A stretch of 64,000 bases of DNA from Bacillota bacterium (GTDB lineage Bacteria; Bacillota; Clostridia; Acetivibrionales; JAEXSP01), in NCBI GenBank assembly GCA_023453795.1, contig JAEXSP010000008.1, positions 62,001 to 126,000 of the forward strand. Reading direction: 5' to 3'. Positions 34,627 through 42,833 of this stretch are shown one piece after another; the stretch's first letter is position 1, and the number at the start of each line of letters is the position of its first letter. The notes beneath the pieces were generated by a model, which saw nothing but the letters and a program-made list of their open reading frames with translations, had not been told where the DNA came from and did no database searches. A program made the position numbers and the translations under genes.

Positions 34627-35316
34627 TTACACCTTGAACCTGTACCCTGCTCCCCATATGGTTTCTATGTACTGGGGATTTGAAGTGTCCAATTCTATTT
34701 TTTCCCGTATTTTACCTATATGGACAGTAACAGTTGCAATATCTCCAATAGAGTCCATGCCCCAGATCCTGTCAAATAATTCTTCTTTGCTGAAAACACG
34801 GTTTGGATTCGCAGCCATATAGGATAAAAGATCAAACTCCTTTGCTGTAAGGAAAACCTCAGACCCATTTACAAAAGCCCTTCTGGAGGTCTTTTCTATG
34901 CTAAGCCCGCGTATATTAATGACGTCCTTCTTCTGCTCCTTATTGCCCACAAGCCGCTCATATCTTGCAATATGGGCTTTAACCCTCGCAACAAGCTCAC
35001 TTGGGCTGAAAGGCTTGGTAATATAGTCGTCCGCTCCAAGTCCAAGCCCTCTTATCTTATCTATATCCTCTTTTTTGGCGGAAACCATAAGCACAGGAAC
35101 ATTGCTCCCGTTCCGTATCTGTCTGCACACCTCGAAGCCGTCGATTTTGGGCAGCATGAGGTCAAGTATGATAAGGTCGTAATCATCCTTCTGTATTCTT
35201 TTCAGCCCGGATTCACCGTTATTCTCAATATCAACCTCAAAACCATTGATCTGAAGATAATCCCTTTCCAATTCCGCTATGCTTGATTCATCTTCAATTA
35301 TCAATACCTTTTTCAT
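34627..35316 (-). CDS. OmpR/PhoB-family response regulator
   Basis: A 229-residue regulator with a receiver domain (IIEDE, LIILDLMLP with the phospho-Asp, MVSAKKE and YITKPF) and a winged-helix output (LTAKEFDLLSYMAANPNRVF to the end IETIWGAGYRFKV). The ATG at 35316 follows GGGGG by six bases. It is the last gene of a five-gene operon (secreted protein, ABC ATPase, permease, kinase, regulator). The phased repeats before the operon suit binding by this regulator class. Confidence 0.93.
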   Translation of the reverse strand: MKKVLIIEDESSIAELERDYLQINGFEVDIENNGESGLKRIQKDDYDLIILDLMLPKIDGFEVCRQIRNGSNVPVLMVSAKKEDIDKIRGLGLGADDYITKPFSPSELVARVKAHIARYERLVGNKEQKKDVINIRGLSIEKTSRRAFVNGSEVFLTAKEFDLLSYMAANPNRVFSKEELFDRIWGMDSIGDIATVTVHIGKIREKIELDTSNPQYIETIWGAGYRFKV

Positions 35317-35334
35317 ACGCAACCCCCATCATCA

Positions 35335-36774
35335 TTAAACAATCTTTAGAGTAAAGGCTATCGTAGTCTGCTTCCCATATTCGCTTTCAGCCCAGATTTT
35401 CCCTTCATGCCCTTCTATTATCTGCTTTGTAATAGACAGCCCGAGTCCGCTTCCTCCGGTAGATGAATTCCTTGATGCATCCGTTCTGAAGAACCTGTCA
35501 AATATAAATTGCAATTCTTCCTCTTTAATGCCTTGACCATTGTCACGGATTCTGACCAATGCTTCATTGCCGCTGCAGGAAACGTTGATGTTAATTGTCT
35601 TTTCTTCTTTATCCATATATTTCACTGCGTTTTGTATTATATTGACTATGACTCTTTTCAATTTCTCTCTGTCAGCCACTACATTAACATTTTCCGCACA
35701 ATTATTTTCAAATTCCAGCTTTATTGCTTTTTTATCAAGATCTATCTTAAGCTCCTCTATACAATCGTTAAAATACTTGACCAGACCTACCTTTTCAAAG
35801 TTAAAGGGCACTTTTTTCAGATCAAGCTTTGAGAAAAGGAAAAGATCGTCTATCAGCCTATCCAGATCATTTGCTTTTGCATATATAGTCTTTATATATT
35901 TATCCATTTTTTCAGGTGAATCCGCAACCCCGTCCATTATTCCCTCAACATATCCTTTTATGGAAGTAACCGGAGTTTTAAGGTCATGTGATATGCTCGA
36001 AATGAGCTCCTTTCTATTTTCTTCTATCTGAAGCTGTTTGTCTATCGATTCTTTTAATTTGGCTCTCATCTGTTCAAATGCACGCGATACATCCCCTATT
36101 TCGTCTCTCGATCTTGTTTTCAGTTCAAAATTGAGATTGCCGTCCTTGATTTGTTCAGTTGCATGCTTTAAACGTTTCAGCTGCTTGGTAATACCCGTTG
36201 ATATCAGAAATGTAAGCAGCACATTTGTAACTATAAGAATTAAAAAAACGATTATCCCTAAAGACGAGAAATACTTTCCCAGAAAGATGCCTACAGGGCG
36301 CATATCTGATATAAGGTATACCCTGCCGGTCTGTTCGTTGCTGAATTTAACTTCTCTGTTCAGAATGGTTAATAAGCCCTTGGATTGGATTCTATCTTCA
36401 TGATAGCGTTTGTTTTGTCCGGAATTCTTTAAAAGACTGCTGACAACAGCTATTTTTTTTAGTTTTTTGGAAATATATAATTCGTTGCCGTTGGAATCAA
36501 CAACTGCTATCCCGGTATTGACCGACTTCAGCTCAGAATCTATTTCCGTTAGGTATGCTTCGTCTTTAAGCTTGTCAGGATTGATCTCCGCCATATTCTT
36601 AAGGTCTACATATGCTTTCGGCACCCTCATAGCATAATTCTCAAAAAAATCTTCTTTCGGATTGTCAGGCCCGTATAAGGCCCCCGCAAGAACAATCGCA
36701 GCAATAACACCAAGAATTAACGGTACAAAAACAGCAGCAATATATGAAAAAAGCAGTTTTAATTTAATCGGCAT
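35335..36774 (-). CDS. Sensor histidine kinase
   Basis: A 479-residue membrane kinase: helices near residues 8-30 and 170-192 enclose an extracytoplasmic sensor domain of about 140 residues. Then come a HAMP linker, the H-box ISHDLKTPVTSIKGYVEG, the N-box IIQNAVKYM and G-boxes IRDNGQGI and GGSGLGLSITK. GGGGG lies six bases before the ATG. The adjacent regulator (18 bp downstream) is its partner. The nearby exporter suggests that it senses envelope stress or an antibiotic. Confidence 0.93.
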   Translation of the reverse strand: MPIKLKLLFSYIAAVFVPLILGVIAAIVLAGALYGPDNPKEDFFENYAMRVPKAYVDLKNMAEINPDKLKDEAYLTEIDSELKSVNTGIAVVDSNGNELYISKKLKKIAVVSSLLKNSGQNKRYHEDRIQSKGLLTILNREVKFSNEQTGRVYLISDMRPVGIFLGKYFSSLGIIVFLILIVTNVLLTFLISTGITKQLKRLKHATEQIKDGNLNFELKTRSRDEIGDVSRAFEQMRAKLKESIDKQLQIEENRKELISSISHDLKTPVTSIKGYVEGIMDGVADSPEKMDKYIKTIYAKANDLDRLIDDLFLFSKLDLKKVPFNFEKVGLVKYFNDCIEELKIDLDKKAIKLEFENNCAENVNVVADREKLKRVIVNIIQNAVKYMDKEEKTININVSCSGNEALVRIRDNGQGIKEEELQFIFDRFFRTDASRNSSTGGSGLGLSITKQIIEGHEGKIWAESEYGKQTTIAFTLKIV

Positions 36775-36804
36775 TGTTAACCCCCGTTACAGGTATTCTG
36801 AAGC

Positions 36805-37557
36805 TTATAGCTCTTTCCTTTCAAAAGCGTAATAGCCTGATGTAAAAAACATTATACTATATCCGAGCATAAACATAAACGATATTATCAGGGTTGTCAC
36901 CGGTAAATAACCGCCGGTCCACAAGCTTCCCCAGTTTGTATAGGATGTCGGGAAAAACTGAGATGAAGAGGAGAATAAACCTGAAAGTGTTTTTAGTGCA
37001 ATAAACAGAAGGATACATACTGTCAAAGCCCCGCCGCTGCTTTTGAAAAACTGTGCTACGAATGCTACGATTATGGTAATCATTACAAGCGGAACCAGTG
37101 ATGTTGTATATTCTACAAATGACCCGGCAATACCCGAAACAAAGCTTCCATGAGTTTTCAACGCAAGCCCGCATAGTGTGGACACCACAAAGACCAAACC
37201 CAGGATAACAGCAGTATAGCATATCGAAGACAATATTTTTGCGGTAAATATCTTGAACCTGGTTACAGGTCTTAAAAGGCTGGCTTTAAGGCTCCCCTCC
37301 CCAGCTTCGCCTGTAAACGCTTCAATGATATTCATGCTTATAAACAGCGGAAGCAGAAGTCCTGTAAAGAAGCTGAGAATCAAAGAAGGAAATCTCATGC
37401 TTTCTGTTATTCTTATGCCCTGTACATTCTGAAAATACAGAAGAAATATTAGTGTAATCAAAGGAATAACAGCCGAAATACATAAAAATACGTATGTCCT
37501 TTTCCTCGAAAACAGCTTTTGGTTTTCATTTTTTATTGCAGCAATAAAGTTTTTCAT
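36805..37557 (-). CDS. ABC-2 type permease
   Basis: A 250-residue protein with six hydrophobic segments and a BcrB/NatB-like layout (ENQKLFSRKRTYVFLCISA at the start; ENFTGEAGEGSLKASLLRPV-like loop reading EAFTGEAGEGSLKASL). The ATG overlaps the stop of the ATPase gene by 4 bp. Together they form an exporter, probably for a peptide antibiotic or an ion. Confidence 0.88.
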   Translation of the reverse strand: MKNFIAAIKNENQKLFSRKRTYVFLCISAVIPLITLIFLLYFQNVQGIRITESMRFPSLILSFFTGLLLPLFISMNIIEAFTGEAGEGSLKASLLRPVTRFKIFTAKILSSICYTAVILGLVFVVSTLCGLALKTHGSFVSGIAGSFVEYTTSLVPLVMITIIVAFVAQFFKSSGGALTVCILLFIALKTLSGLFSSSSQFFPTSYTNWGSLWTGGYLPVTTLIISFMFMLGYSIMFFTSGYYAFERKEL

Positions 37558-38285
37558 TGTGCATACCCCCTGACTTCTTTTATCTTATTGAGATAATACT
37601 CTTCAAGAGAATCGCTCTCCTTTTTCATATCACTGACCAAACCGGTTTCAAGCAGCCTGCCGTTTTGAATTATTCCGATCCTGTTGCAGGTAAGCTCAAC
37701 CTCGTGTATAAGGTGGCTTGAAATAAAGAAAGTAATCTTTTTTTGTTCGGATAAGGTTTTTATAAGCTTCCTCATTTCAACCATTCCCTCAATATCCAAT
37801 CCATTCAAAGGCTCATCAAGTATTACCAGCGAAGGATTTGAAAGTATGGCTGCTGCAAGCCCGAGCCTTTGCTTCATTCCCAAGGAATAGCCGGATACCT
37901 TTTCATCCTTGAATTCCTTTAATCCTACCGTCTCAAGAACTTCATTTATCCTTGAGCCGTCTATTCCTTCGTAATACCGGGAGACCATTTCCAGGTTTTT
38001 ATAGCCGCTCATATATTCAAAGGCAGCCGGGTTTTCTATTATGCAGCCTACACCTTCCATTGCCTTCTCATATTCATCCATGTTGTCATACCCCTGTATC
38101 TTTATTTCACCGCTATCGGCCCTGCATAGGGAGGTAATAGCCTTCATGGCTGTGGTTTTGCCCGCACCGTTCGGGCCAAGGAATCCGAACACATCGCCTT
38201 TGTAAATATCAAAAGTTATATCCCGTATTCCTCTTTTGTTCTTGTATAGCTTGGTAAGCCCTTTAACTTCCAATATCTTCTCCAT
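37554..38285 (-). CDS. ABC transporter ATPase (BcrA/NatA type)
   Basis: A 243-residue ATPase: Walker A GPNGAGKT, signature YSLGMKQR, Walker B LVILDEPLNGLD. YSLGMKQR is typical of the BcrA/lantibiotic-immunity and NatA groups. AGGAG lies eight bases before the ATG. Co-transcribed with the permease and the two-component system downstream. Confidence 0.9.
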   Translation of the reverse strand: MEKILEVKGLTKLYKNKRGIRDITFDIYKGDVFGFLGPNGAGKTTAMKAITSLCRADSGEIKIQGYDNMDEYEKAMEGVGCIIENPAAFEYMSGYKNLEMVSRYYEGIDGSRINEVLETVGLKEFKDEKVSGYSLGMKQRLGLAAAILSNPSLVILDEPLNGLDIEGMVEMRKLIKTLSEQKKITFFISSHLIHEVELTCNRIGIIQNGRLLETGLVSDMKKESDSLEEYYLNKIKEVRGYAQ

Positions 38286-38325
38286 ATTAACTCTCCTAAC
38301 CTGATTTCTTTTAATTGCCTGAACT

Positions 38326-38400
38326 CAGTGAAGGGGTTTAACGACCGGCACTTTTCTTTTAACCGTCAATTGCTGTGCATTTCACATAAGCCCTTCACTG
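38326..38400 (-). repeat. 10-bp inverted repeat spanning an intra-operon gap
   Basis: CAGTGAAGGG (38326-38335) and CCCTTCACTG (38391-38400) are exact inverted copies, 55 bases apart, in the 130-bp gap between the secreted-protein gene and the ABC ATPase gene. On the transcript they can form a stem that may lower expression of the downstream genes or protect the upstream message. Confidence 0.45.
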
Positions 38401-38415
38401 GCTCAGCTTCCTGCA

Positions 38416-39330
38416 TTAGTCTTCGTCTTTGAGCTCAGTCAAATCAACATTCTTTACCTGTTTCCCTGTAAGGTCTATTTTTTCAGGAACAGTGCTGTTT
38501 ACATTTGAAAGTGACATCGTAAAGTCGAATTCAACTTTATGGAATGTACCTTTTTCATCGTTTCCGGCAACAGCTGCGCTTCCGGAGAGGTTCTTCACTA
38601 TTCCATCCTTGCCTACTGTAACCTTAAATTTTACGTTTTCTATTCTGACATCGTCAACCAATCTCGGCATTTCGGGCTTTAAATCGGTTTTGATTCCCAA
38701 GGTGTCCTCAAGCTTCATTACATCTTCAGGATTTCGTTCTGCTTTTTCCTTGACTGCAAGAGAAGCTATAAGGTTCGCAATTGTAGGTATTTCTTTTTCA
38801 GACAGGTTCATGGATATAATTTTTTCACCATCGTTTTCTTTAATTTCAACCTGATTTTTCAAGTCCCCAACCACAAAGTCCATGATCTTTTCGCCTATTG
38901 CCATTGCTTCCGGATCACATTTCTTTTTATCATTGTCAAATCTATCATTCTTCGAATTTTCATGTTCTTCCGCTACGTTGTAGGTTTCGCTGCCATTACT
39001 TTTGAAGATCATTTTTCCATCCTGCTTAAAAACTACAAAGTCTTCTTTTGTTCCGTTTGAGCTTATGGAAGCTTTGACGCTGCCGTCCCCAGTGTCTTCA
39101 TCTGTCATTAATCCCGCGTTGATCTCAGCCAGAACCTTCCCATTGTCCTTAATTGAAGCATTCAGAACGCCCGTGAAGCTTTTCACCTGAGCCATATTTT
39201 TTATGGTGGTTTTAAGCTCCTCATAGCCCGTTGTAGTGTTAGCATTTGCCAAAGCCGCTGATAATACTATCATTCCGCCAAGTACGATAGACGATCCAAG
39301 TGTAAGAATTCTTTTCATTTTCTTTGCCAT
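38416..39330 (-). CDS. Secreted protein, unknown function, first gene of the ABC/TCS operon
   Basis: A 304-residue exported protein: signal peptide to about residue 30 (ILTLGSSIVLGGMIVLSAALANA), then a mainly beta domain with repeated strand pairs (VLAEINAGLM, VFKQDGKMIFKSNG, KFKVTVGKDGIVKNLSG), similar in look to lipoprotein-localisation/LolA-like or DUF-type half-barrels. GGAGGAG lies nine bases before the ATG. Its place at the head of an exporter/two-component operon suggests that it helps to detect or bind the compound exported. No family could be named. Confidence 0.8.
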   Translation of the reverse strand: MAKKMKRILTLGSSIVLGGMIVLSAALANANTTTGYEELKTTIKNMAQVKSFTGVLNASIKDNGKVLAEINAGLMTDEDTGDGSVKASISSNGTKEDFVVFKQDGKMIFKSNGSETYNVAEEHENSKNDRFDNDKKKCDPEAMAIGEKIMDFVVGDLKNQVEIKENDGEKIISMNLSEKEIPTIANLIASLAVKEKAERNPEDVMKLEDTLGIKTDLKPEMPRLVDDVRIENVKFKVTVGKDGIVKNLSGSAAVAGNDEKGTFHKVEFDFTMSLSNVNSTVPEKIDLTGKQVKNVDLTELKDED

Positions 39331-39397
39331 TTTTTATCTCCTCCGTTGAGTAATTTTTTGAAGTCATTTACTTCACATATTCATCTTACATCGCGAC

Positions 39398-39437
39398 TAT
39401 AAAGTCAAAATAAAGCAATTATAAAAAAAGTATAAAG
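39398..39437 (-). promoter_or_regulatory. Four 11-bp-phased direct repeats, probable OmpR/PhoB-type operator
   Basis: TATAAAG (39398), AATAAAG (39409), TATAAAA (39420) and TATAAAG (39431) begin exactly 11 bp apart on the plus strand (CTTTATA when read in the direction of the operon). Seven-bp units at 11-bp spacing are the usual binding layout of OmpR/PhoB/PhoP regulators. On the minus strand the last unit is followed after nine bases by TAAGAT, a plausible -10 box, as in PhoP-activated promoters. The operon encodes such a regulator. Confidence 0.6.
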
Positions 39438-39497
39438 TTTGCTAAAGAGTTTATAAATTGATGTTCAACCACTAACCCCTACATTGGGTGAACATAG

Positions 39498-39543
39498 AAA
39501 GGCGAATTGATTTCCATTCCCTGCATGAAATCAATTCGCCTTT
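39498..39543. terminator. 17-bp perfect hairpin
   Basis: AAAGGCGAATTGATTTC (39498-39514) and its exact inverted copy (39527-39543) surround a 12-base loop. It lies between the nucleotidyltransferase pair and the secreted-protein operon and could end transcripts from 39656 on the minus strand. T-tracts are short. Confidence 0.55.
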
Positions 39544-39564
39544 AAAGATTATCTTTAATATAGA

Positions 39565-39655
39565 TCCACCTGCCACTTCGTGTCATCCCCTTTTAGCAAG
39601 GATGACATAGCCTCCCTTGCTAAAGGGAGGTGGAATTTTGTGACGGAGGGATTTG
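39565..39655. repeat. Interspersed palindromic repeat (CCTCCCTTGCTAAAGGGAGG type)
   Basis: A compact palindromic element: TCCACCT...AGGTGGA outer arms (39565-39571, 39628-39634), CATCC/GGATG and CCTCCCTT/AAGGGAGG inner stems, and the right end GACGGAGGGATTTGTC. Elements with the core CTCCCTTTAGCAAGGGAG and flanking CCTCCGTCAC are scattered through many Firmicutes genomes. Its right end abuts the stop codon of the gene at 39656. No second copy was noticed in this window. Confidence 0.55.
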
Positions 39656-40015
39656 TCAATGCTCAATATCTTCCCAATACAACAAATTCAAAAACATGTT
39701 TGCAAGCTTTGTTTGCTCTTCAAGATCTTCATTTGAAACAACACCATAGTAGCGTCCCTCTATTCCCCTAGCTTCCAAAGTCCACAGAAAAGCTCCCATT
39801 TTAGGGTATCTTTCCAAGCTGCCAGCCATAAAATAGAGTAAATCGCTTAATTGCCTGTAAAGCAAAGTACATTCGGTCTTTTCCGTCATGTACCGTTGAA
39901 CATCACGGATAAGCCCAAATGGCTTGGCAATTGAAAAACGGTATTCATTATTAATCTTTGCATCCTCATAATGTCTAATATAGTTCTCATAGCTTTCACA
40001 AAAAACCCTATACAT
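39656..40015 (-). CDS. Unknown protein paired with a nucleotidyltransferase
   Basis: A 119-residue soluble protein that starts at the ATG 40015 (AGGGAGAG five bases upstream) and overlaps the nucleotidyltransferase gene by 8 bp. It is helix-rich with conserved-looking aromatic and charged residues (YRVFCESYENYIRHYEDAK, RQLSDLLYFMAGSLERYPK, LWTLEARGIEGRYYGVV). No family was recognised. The overlap indicates tight co-expression, as for toxin and antitoxin or an enzyme and its partner. Confidence 0.65.
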   Translation of the reverse strand: MYRVFCESYENYIRHYEDAKINNEYRFSIAKPFGLIRDVQRYMTEKTECTLLYRQLSDLLYFMAGSLERYPKMGAFLWTLEARGIEGRYYGVVSNEDLEEQTKLANMFLNLLYWEDIEH

Positions 40016-40517
40016 CAAATCTCTCCCTGAAAATCGGTAAATTCTTTTGAAATGCTTGTTTCTTGATTTCAAACAAATCATCCCTATTAATAACTTCGTC
40101 TATTATTTTTAAAATCAGTTCTTTACTGCTATCTTTTAAAAGCATACCAATATCCTCAATATCCTTTTCTTCCATACGTATTATCTTACTGACTATAATA
40201 TCCTCTCTTGCCAAAACAAAAACCTCCAGATATTTGAACTGTTCAAGCCTCTTTGCCCTCTCCCTGTATGATGGAGATAATATGGTGCTCTCATACTCCA
40301 GCATGTCAAAGTCGCTTAAATACCTGAATACTCTTCCATAAGAAGCAGAATAATTCAAATCTATAAAGTCGAAATCCCTTGTTGCCCTATCATTATACTT
40401 ACCCAGAATACAAGCGGAGCCTCCAAGAAAATAAATTGGGAAAGGTGGAATGTATAAGGCTTGTGCAAGTTTTTCCATATCTTCAATAATATTTTTGATC
40501 GATTGATAATTATTCAC
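40008..40517 (-). CDS. Nucleotidyltransferase, AbiEii/DUF6036-like
   Basis: A 169-residue protein with the minimal nucleotidyltransferase signature: FLGGSACILGKY, then TRDFDFID with the metal-binding acidic pair, and a later helix pair SKIIRMEEKDIEDIGMLL as in the AbiEii/MNT group. It starts at a GTG (40517) with AGAGGTG five bases upstream. AbiEii relatives are toxins of type IV toxin-antitoxin pairs that modify tRNA or proteins. The usual upstream AbiEi antitoxin is absent; instead an unknown gene overlaps downstream. Confidence 0.75.
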   Translation of the reverse strand: MNNYQSIKNIIEDMEKLAQALYIPPFPIYFLGGSACILGKYNDRATRDFDFIDLNYSASYGRVFRYLSDFDMLEYESTILSPSYRERAKRLEQFKYLEVFVLAREDIIVSKIIRMEEKDIEDIGMLLKDSSKELILKIIDEVINRDDLFEIKKQAFQKNLPIFRERFDV

Positions 40518-40604
40518 GTACTCACCTCTGCAAGCAATCTGATACTAATTATTATAACACTGTTTAAGTCACAATTAAAACCAGTCAAAGCTCAACTTCA
40601 ATAA

Positions 40605-42833
40605 TTACTCGGCTCGGTTTTTCAAACTGTCTGCCATGGAGATGTTAATGATCTTTCTCCTTGAAAGGAGTTTTGAAATCTCATAGGTTATGACTATGAT
40701 AACAAAACAAATCATAAGATCTACCCAGTTAACTCTGGCCGGAATCGTTATGTCCATGTTGGATGTAATAACCTCAAACATTTTGCCCAATATAGCAATT
40801 GTTACAGGAACTGCAGCTATAAAGCCTATTACTACTAAAACAGCCGTACTATTAAGTATGAGTGAGTATATCCTCTTTTTACTGTATCCTAGAATTTTCA
40901 GAAGAGAAATATTGGCCCTATTCTCTTCAATCAAGAGTGATGTAACTATGAATATGATAATCAGTCCTATAGAACATGCAACAGCTGTAATGACTATAGT
41001 AAATATTCTGAATACCCCAATAGTCGATTCATAACCGCCGATTACATCCTTTTTGTTTATTGTGGTTAAAATCTTATGAGGATCAATGTTAAGCCTTTCC
41101 GTTGAAAGTAAACCCGTATAGCTTCCTTTTGGAAATCCGTTGAGTTCATTATATCTATCCAGCGGCAGGTATATAAAATTGCCGTTAAAGGTGCTGGCTA
41201 TCCTATCCGGCTTTACATTAAAGGTTTTCCCGGTAAATCTGTTTTCCACCCTTATAGTATCGTTCTCACCAATTCCAAGTTTGTCTGCTAATGGTTTTGT
41301 TATAATTATCTGATTGAAATCTAACCTTTTTCCCTTTTTATCCTTCATATCAATAAGTTTTGACTGTCTTTGCATGCCTTGGATTTTAAAATTAAGTTTT
41401 TTTCCGTTTTTATCTTTTGCAGAATAAGTTGATAATGATATCGCTTCGCCTTTTTCGGGCGTCTTCGTTTCAAAGGAATTAAGCATATAGGTGTATTTAT
41501 ACCTGTAAACCTTGTCATAGCCTTCCTTCATAAGGTTGTCTATCGAGTACTGCATTAAAAATCCGAAAAGCAGCAGCATGGCTGCAAGAGATACTCCCAG
41601 TATCATGATAAGGCTCCTGGGAATATTTCTTACTAATTCACGGATTTTAAACTTTGTATTGAATCCAAATCTGTTTAGATTAAGCCTCTTTTCAATGAAA
41701 CCCACCTTTTTACCATCCGCGCCGCCTCTGATAAGTACAAGCGGAGGCTTGCGCAAAGCCTTCAGGACAACAAACATTGATGCCGGTACCAGGAAAAGAA
41801 ACGGAAGTACCAAAGCCGTTATTAAATAAAAAATATTGTAATCAACCTTTATCCGGGGAAGATTGTATTGAAAGGATTGAGTTATCATCAAGGGCCTTAC
41901 AAAAAACAAACCTGCAATTATGCCTGTGACACTTCCCAAAAGGCATATGATTACAGAAAAGCTCAAATAATGCTTTAGTATCTCTTTTTTTCTGTATCCG
42001 AGTGCATAAAGCGTACCTATCTGCACAAATTCACCTTTAAGGAGCCTCCACATTACTACTGCCAGCAGAAAGCAAGTAACGGCTAAAATAAACAGTGGAA
42101 GTATATTTCCAAGTTGAACAGTTCCGGAAATATCACCGTCAAAAGCTTCAATCCTCGGATTTGTATCACTGTCGATCCATTTTATTATCAAATTGCTCTG
42201 TTTTATGTATTCCTTAAATTGCATTTCATTATTTTTATTATATTTCACGCTGTAGAAGGTCTGAGCCCCTTGAAGTTCATCGAAGCCGGATGACGGCACT
42301 ACTGCGATGCCGAATTTTTCATAATTGAACAAAAGGTCTGTCTCCGAATTCAGAACATATAAATAGTCCGGTTGTGTAAAGAAGCCTGTAATTCTAAACT
42401 CTTTTTCATCAACCTTCAGGGTGCTGCCTATCTTGAGGTTATGATTTTTTGCATATTTGTCAAAGATCAGCATGTCATTCGGCTTATTCAAGGGGCTTCC
42501 CTTGATAACCGAATACCTGTCAAGCTTTTTTGTCTCCTTTAAGAGTCGCAGCGTAGAATCGCCGATAGCATAATCCAGAGATTTTCTTTCTTCGAGAACA
42601 AGGTCGTATTTTTTCTCAAGCTCCTTTATATTATTCAGCGGTGCAGAAACAATAAAATAGGAATCCTCAACCTCACAAGCTTTCCTGAACTCGTCAACGC
42701 TTTTGATAATGCTAGGGAGCGAAAGTTTAAAAGCAGTAAACAGGGCACAGCTTAACAATATCAACAGGAAGGAGCCTATATATCTCGACTTGTTCTCAAG
42801 CATTGTCCTTGCGATTTTTTTATTGAATACCAT
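40605..42833 (-). CDS. FtsX-type ABC transporter permease
   Basis: A 742-residue permease with two FtsX/MacB-type membrane domains: an N-terminal helix, a large extracytoplasmic domain, three helices (about 240-380), a fourth helix, a second extracytoplasmic part and three C-terminal helices. SLLKILGYSKKRIYSLI and LYALGYRKKEILKHYL are the two repeated ATPase-contact segments. The ATG at 42833 overlaps the ATPase stop in a TAATG junction. Peptide or antibiotic export, or mechanotransmission, is likely. Confidence 0.9.
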   Translation of the reverse strand: MVFNKKIARTMLENKSRYIGSFLLILLSCALFTAFKLSLPSIIKSVDEFRKACEVEDSYFIVSAPLNNIKELEKKYDLVLEERKSLDYAIGDSTLRLLKETKKLDRYSVIKGSPLNKPNDMLIFDKYAKNHNLKIGSTLKVDEKEFRITGFFTQPDYLYVLNSETDLLFNYEKFGIAVVPSSGFDELQGAQTFYSVKYNKNNEMQFKEYIKQSNLIIKWIDSDTNPRIEAFDGDISGTVQLGNILPLFILAVTCFLLAVVMWRLLKGEFVQIGTLYALGYRKKEILKHYLSFSVIICLLGSVTGIIAGLFFVRPLMITQSFQYNLPRIKVDYNIFYLITALVLPFLFLVPASMFVVLKALRKPPLVLIRGGADGKKVGFIEKRLNLNRFGFNTKFKIRELVRNIPRSLIMILGVSLAAMLLLFGFLMQYSIDNLMKEGYDKVYRYKYTYMLNSFETKTPEKGEAISLSTYSAKDKNGKKLNFKIQGMQRQSKLIDMKDKKGKRLDFNQIIITKPLADKLGIGENDTIRVENRFTGKTFNVKPDRIASTFNGNFIYLPLDRYNELNGFPKGSYTGLLSTERLNIDPHKILTTINKKDVIGGYESTIGVFRIFTIVITAVACSIGLIIIFIVTSLLIEENRANISLLKILGYSKKRIYSLILNSTAVLVVIGFIAAVPVTIAILGKMFEVITSNMDITIPARVNWVDLMICFVIIVITYEISKLLSRRKIINISMADSLKNRAE

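Larger units (their letters stand above)
39331..39655. other. Intergenic region with operator repeats, hairpin and a repeat element
   Basis: A 325-bp region that contains, from left to right, the promoter of the secreted-protein operon (possible -10 TAAGAT at 39388-39383, minus strand), four phased repeats (39398-39437), a 17-bp perfect hairpin (39498-39543) and a Firmicutes-type interspersed repeat (39565-39655). Confidence 0.6.
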
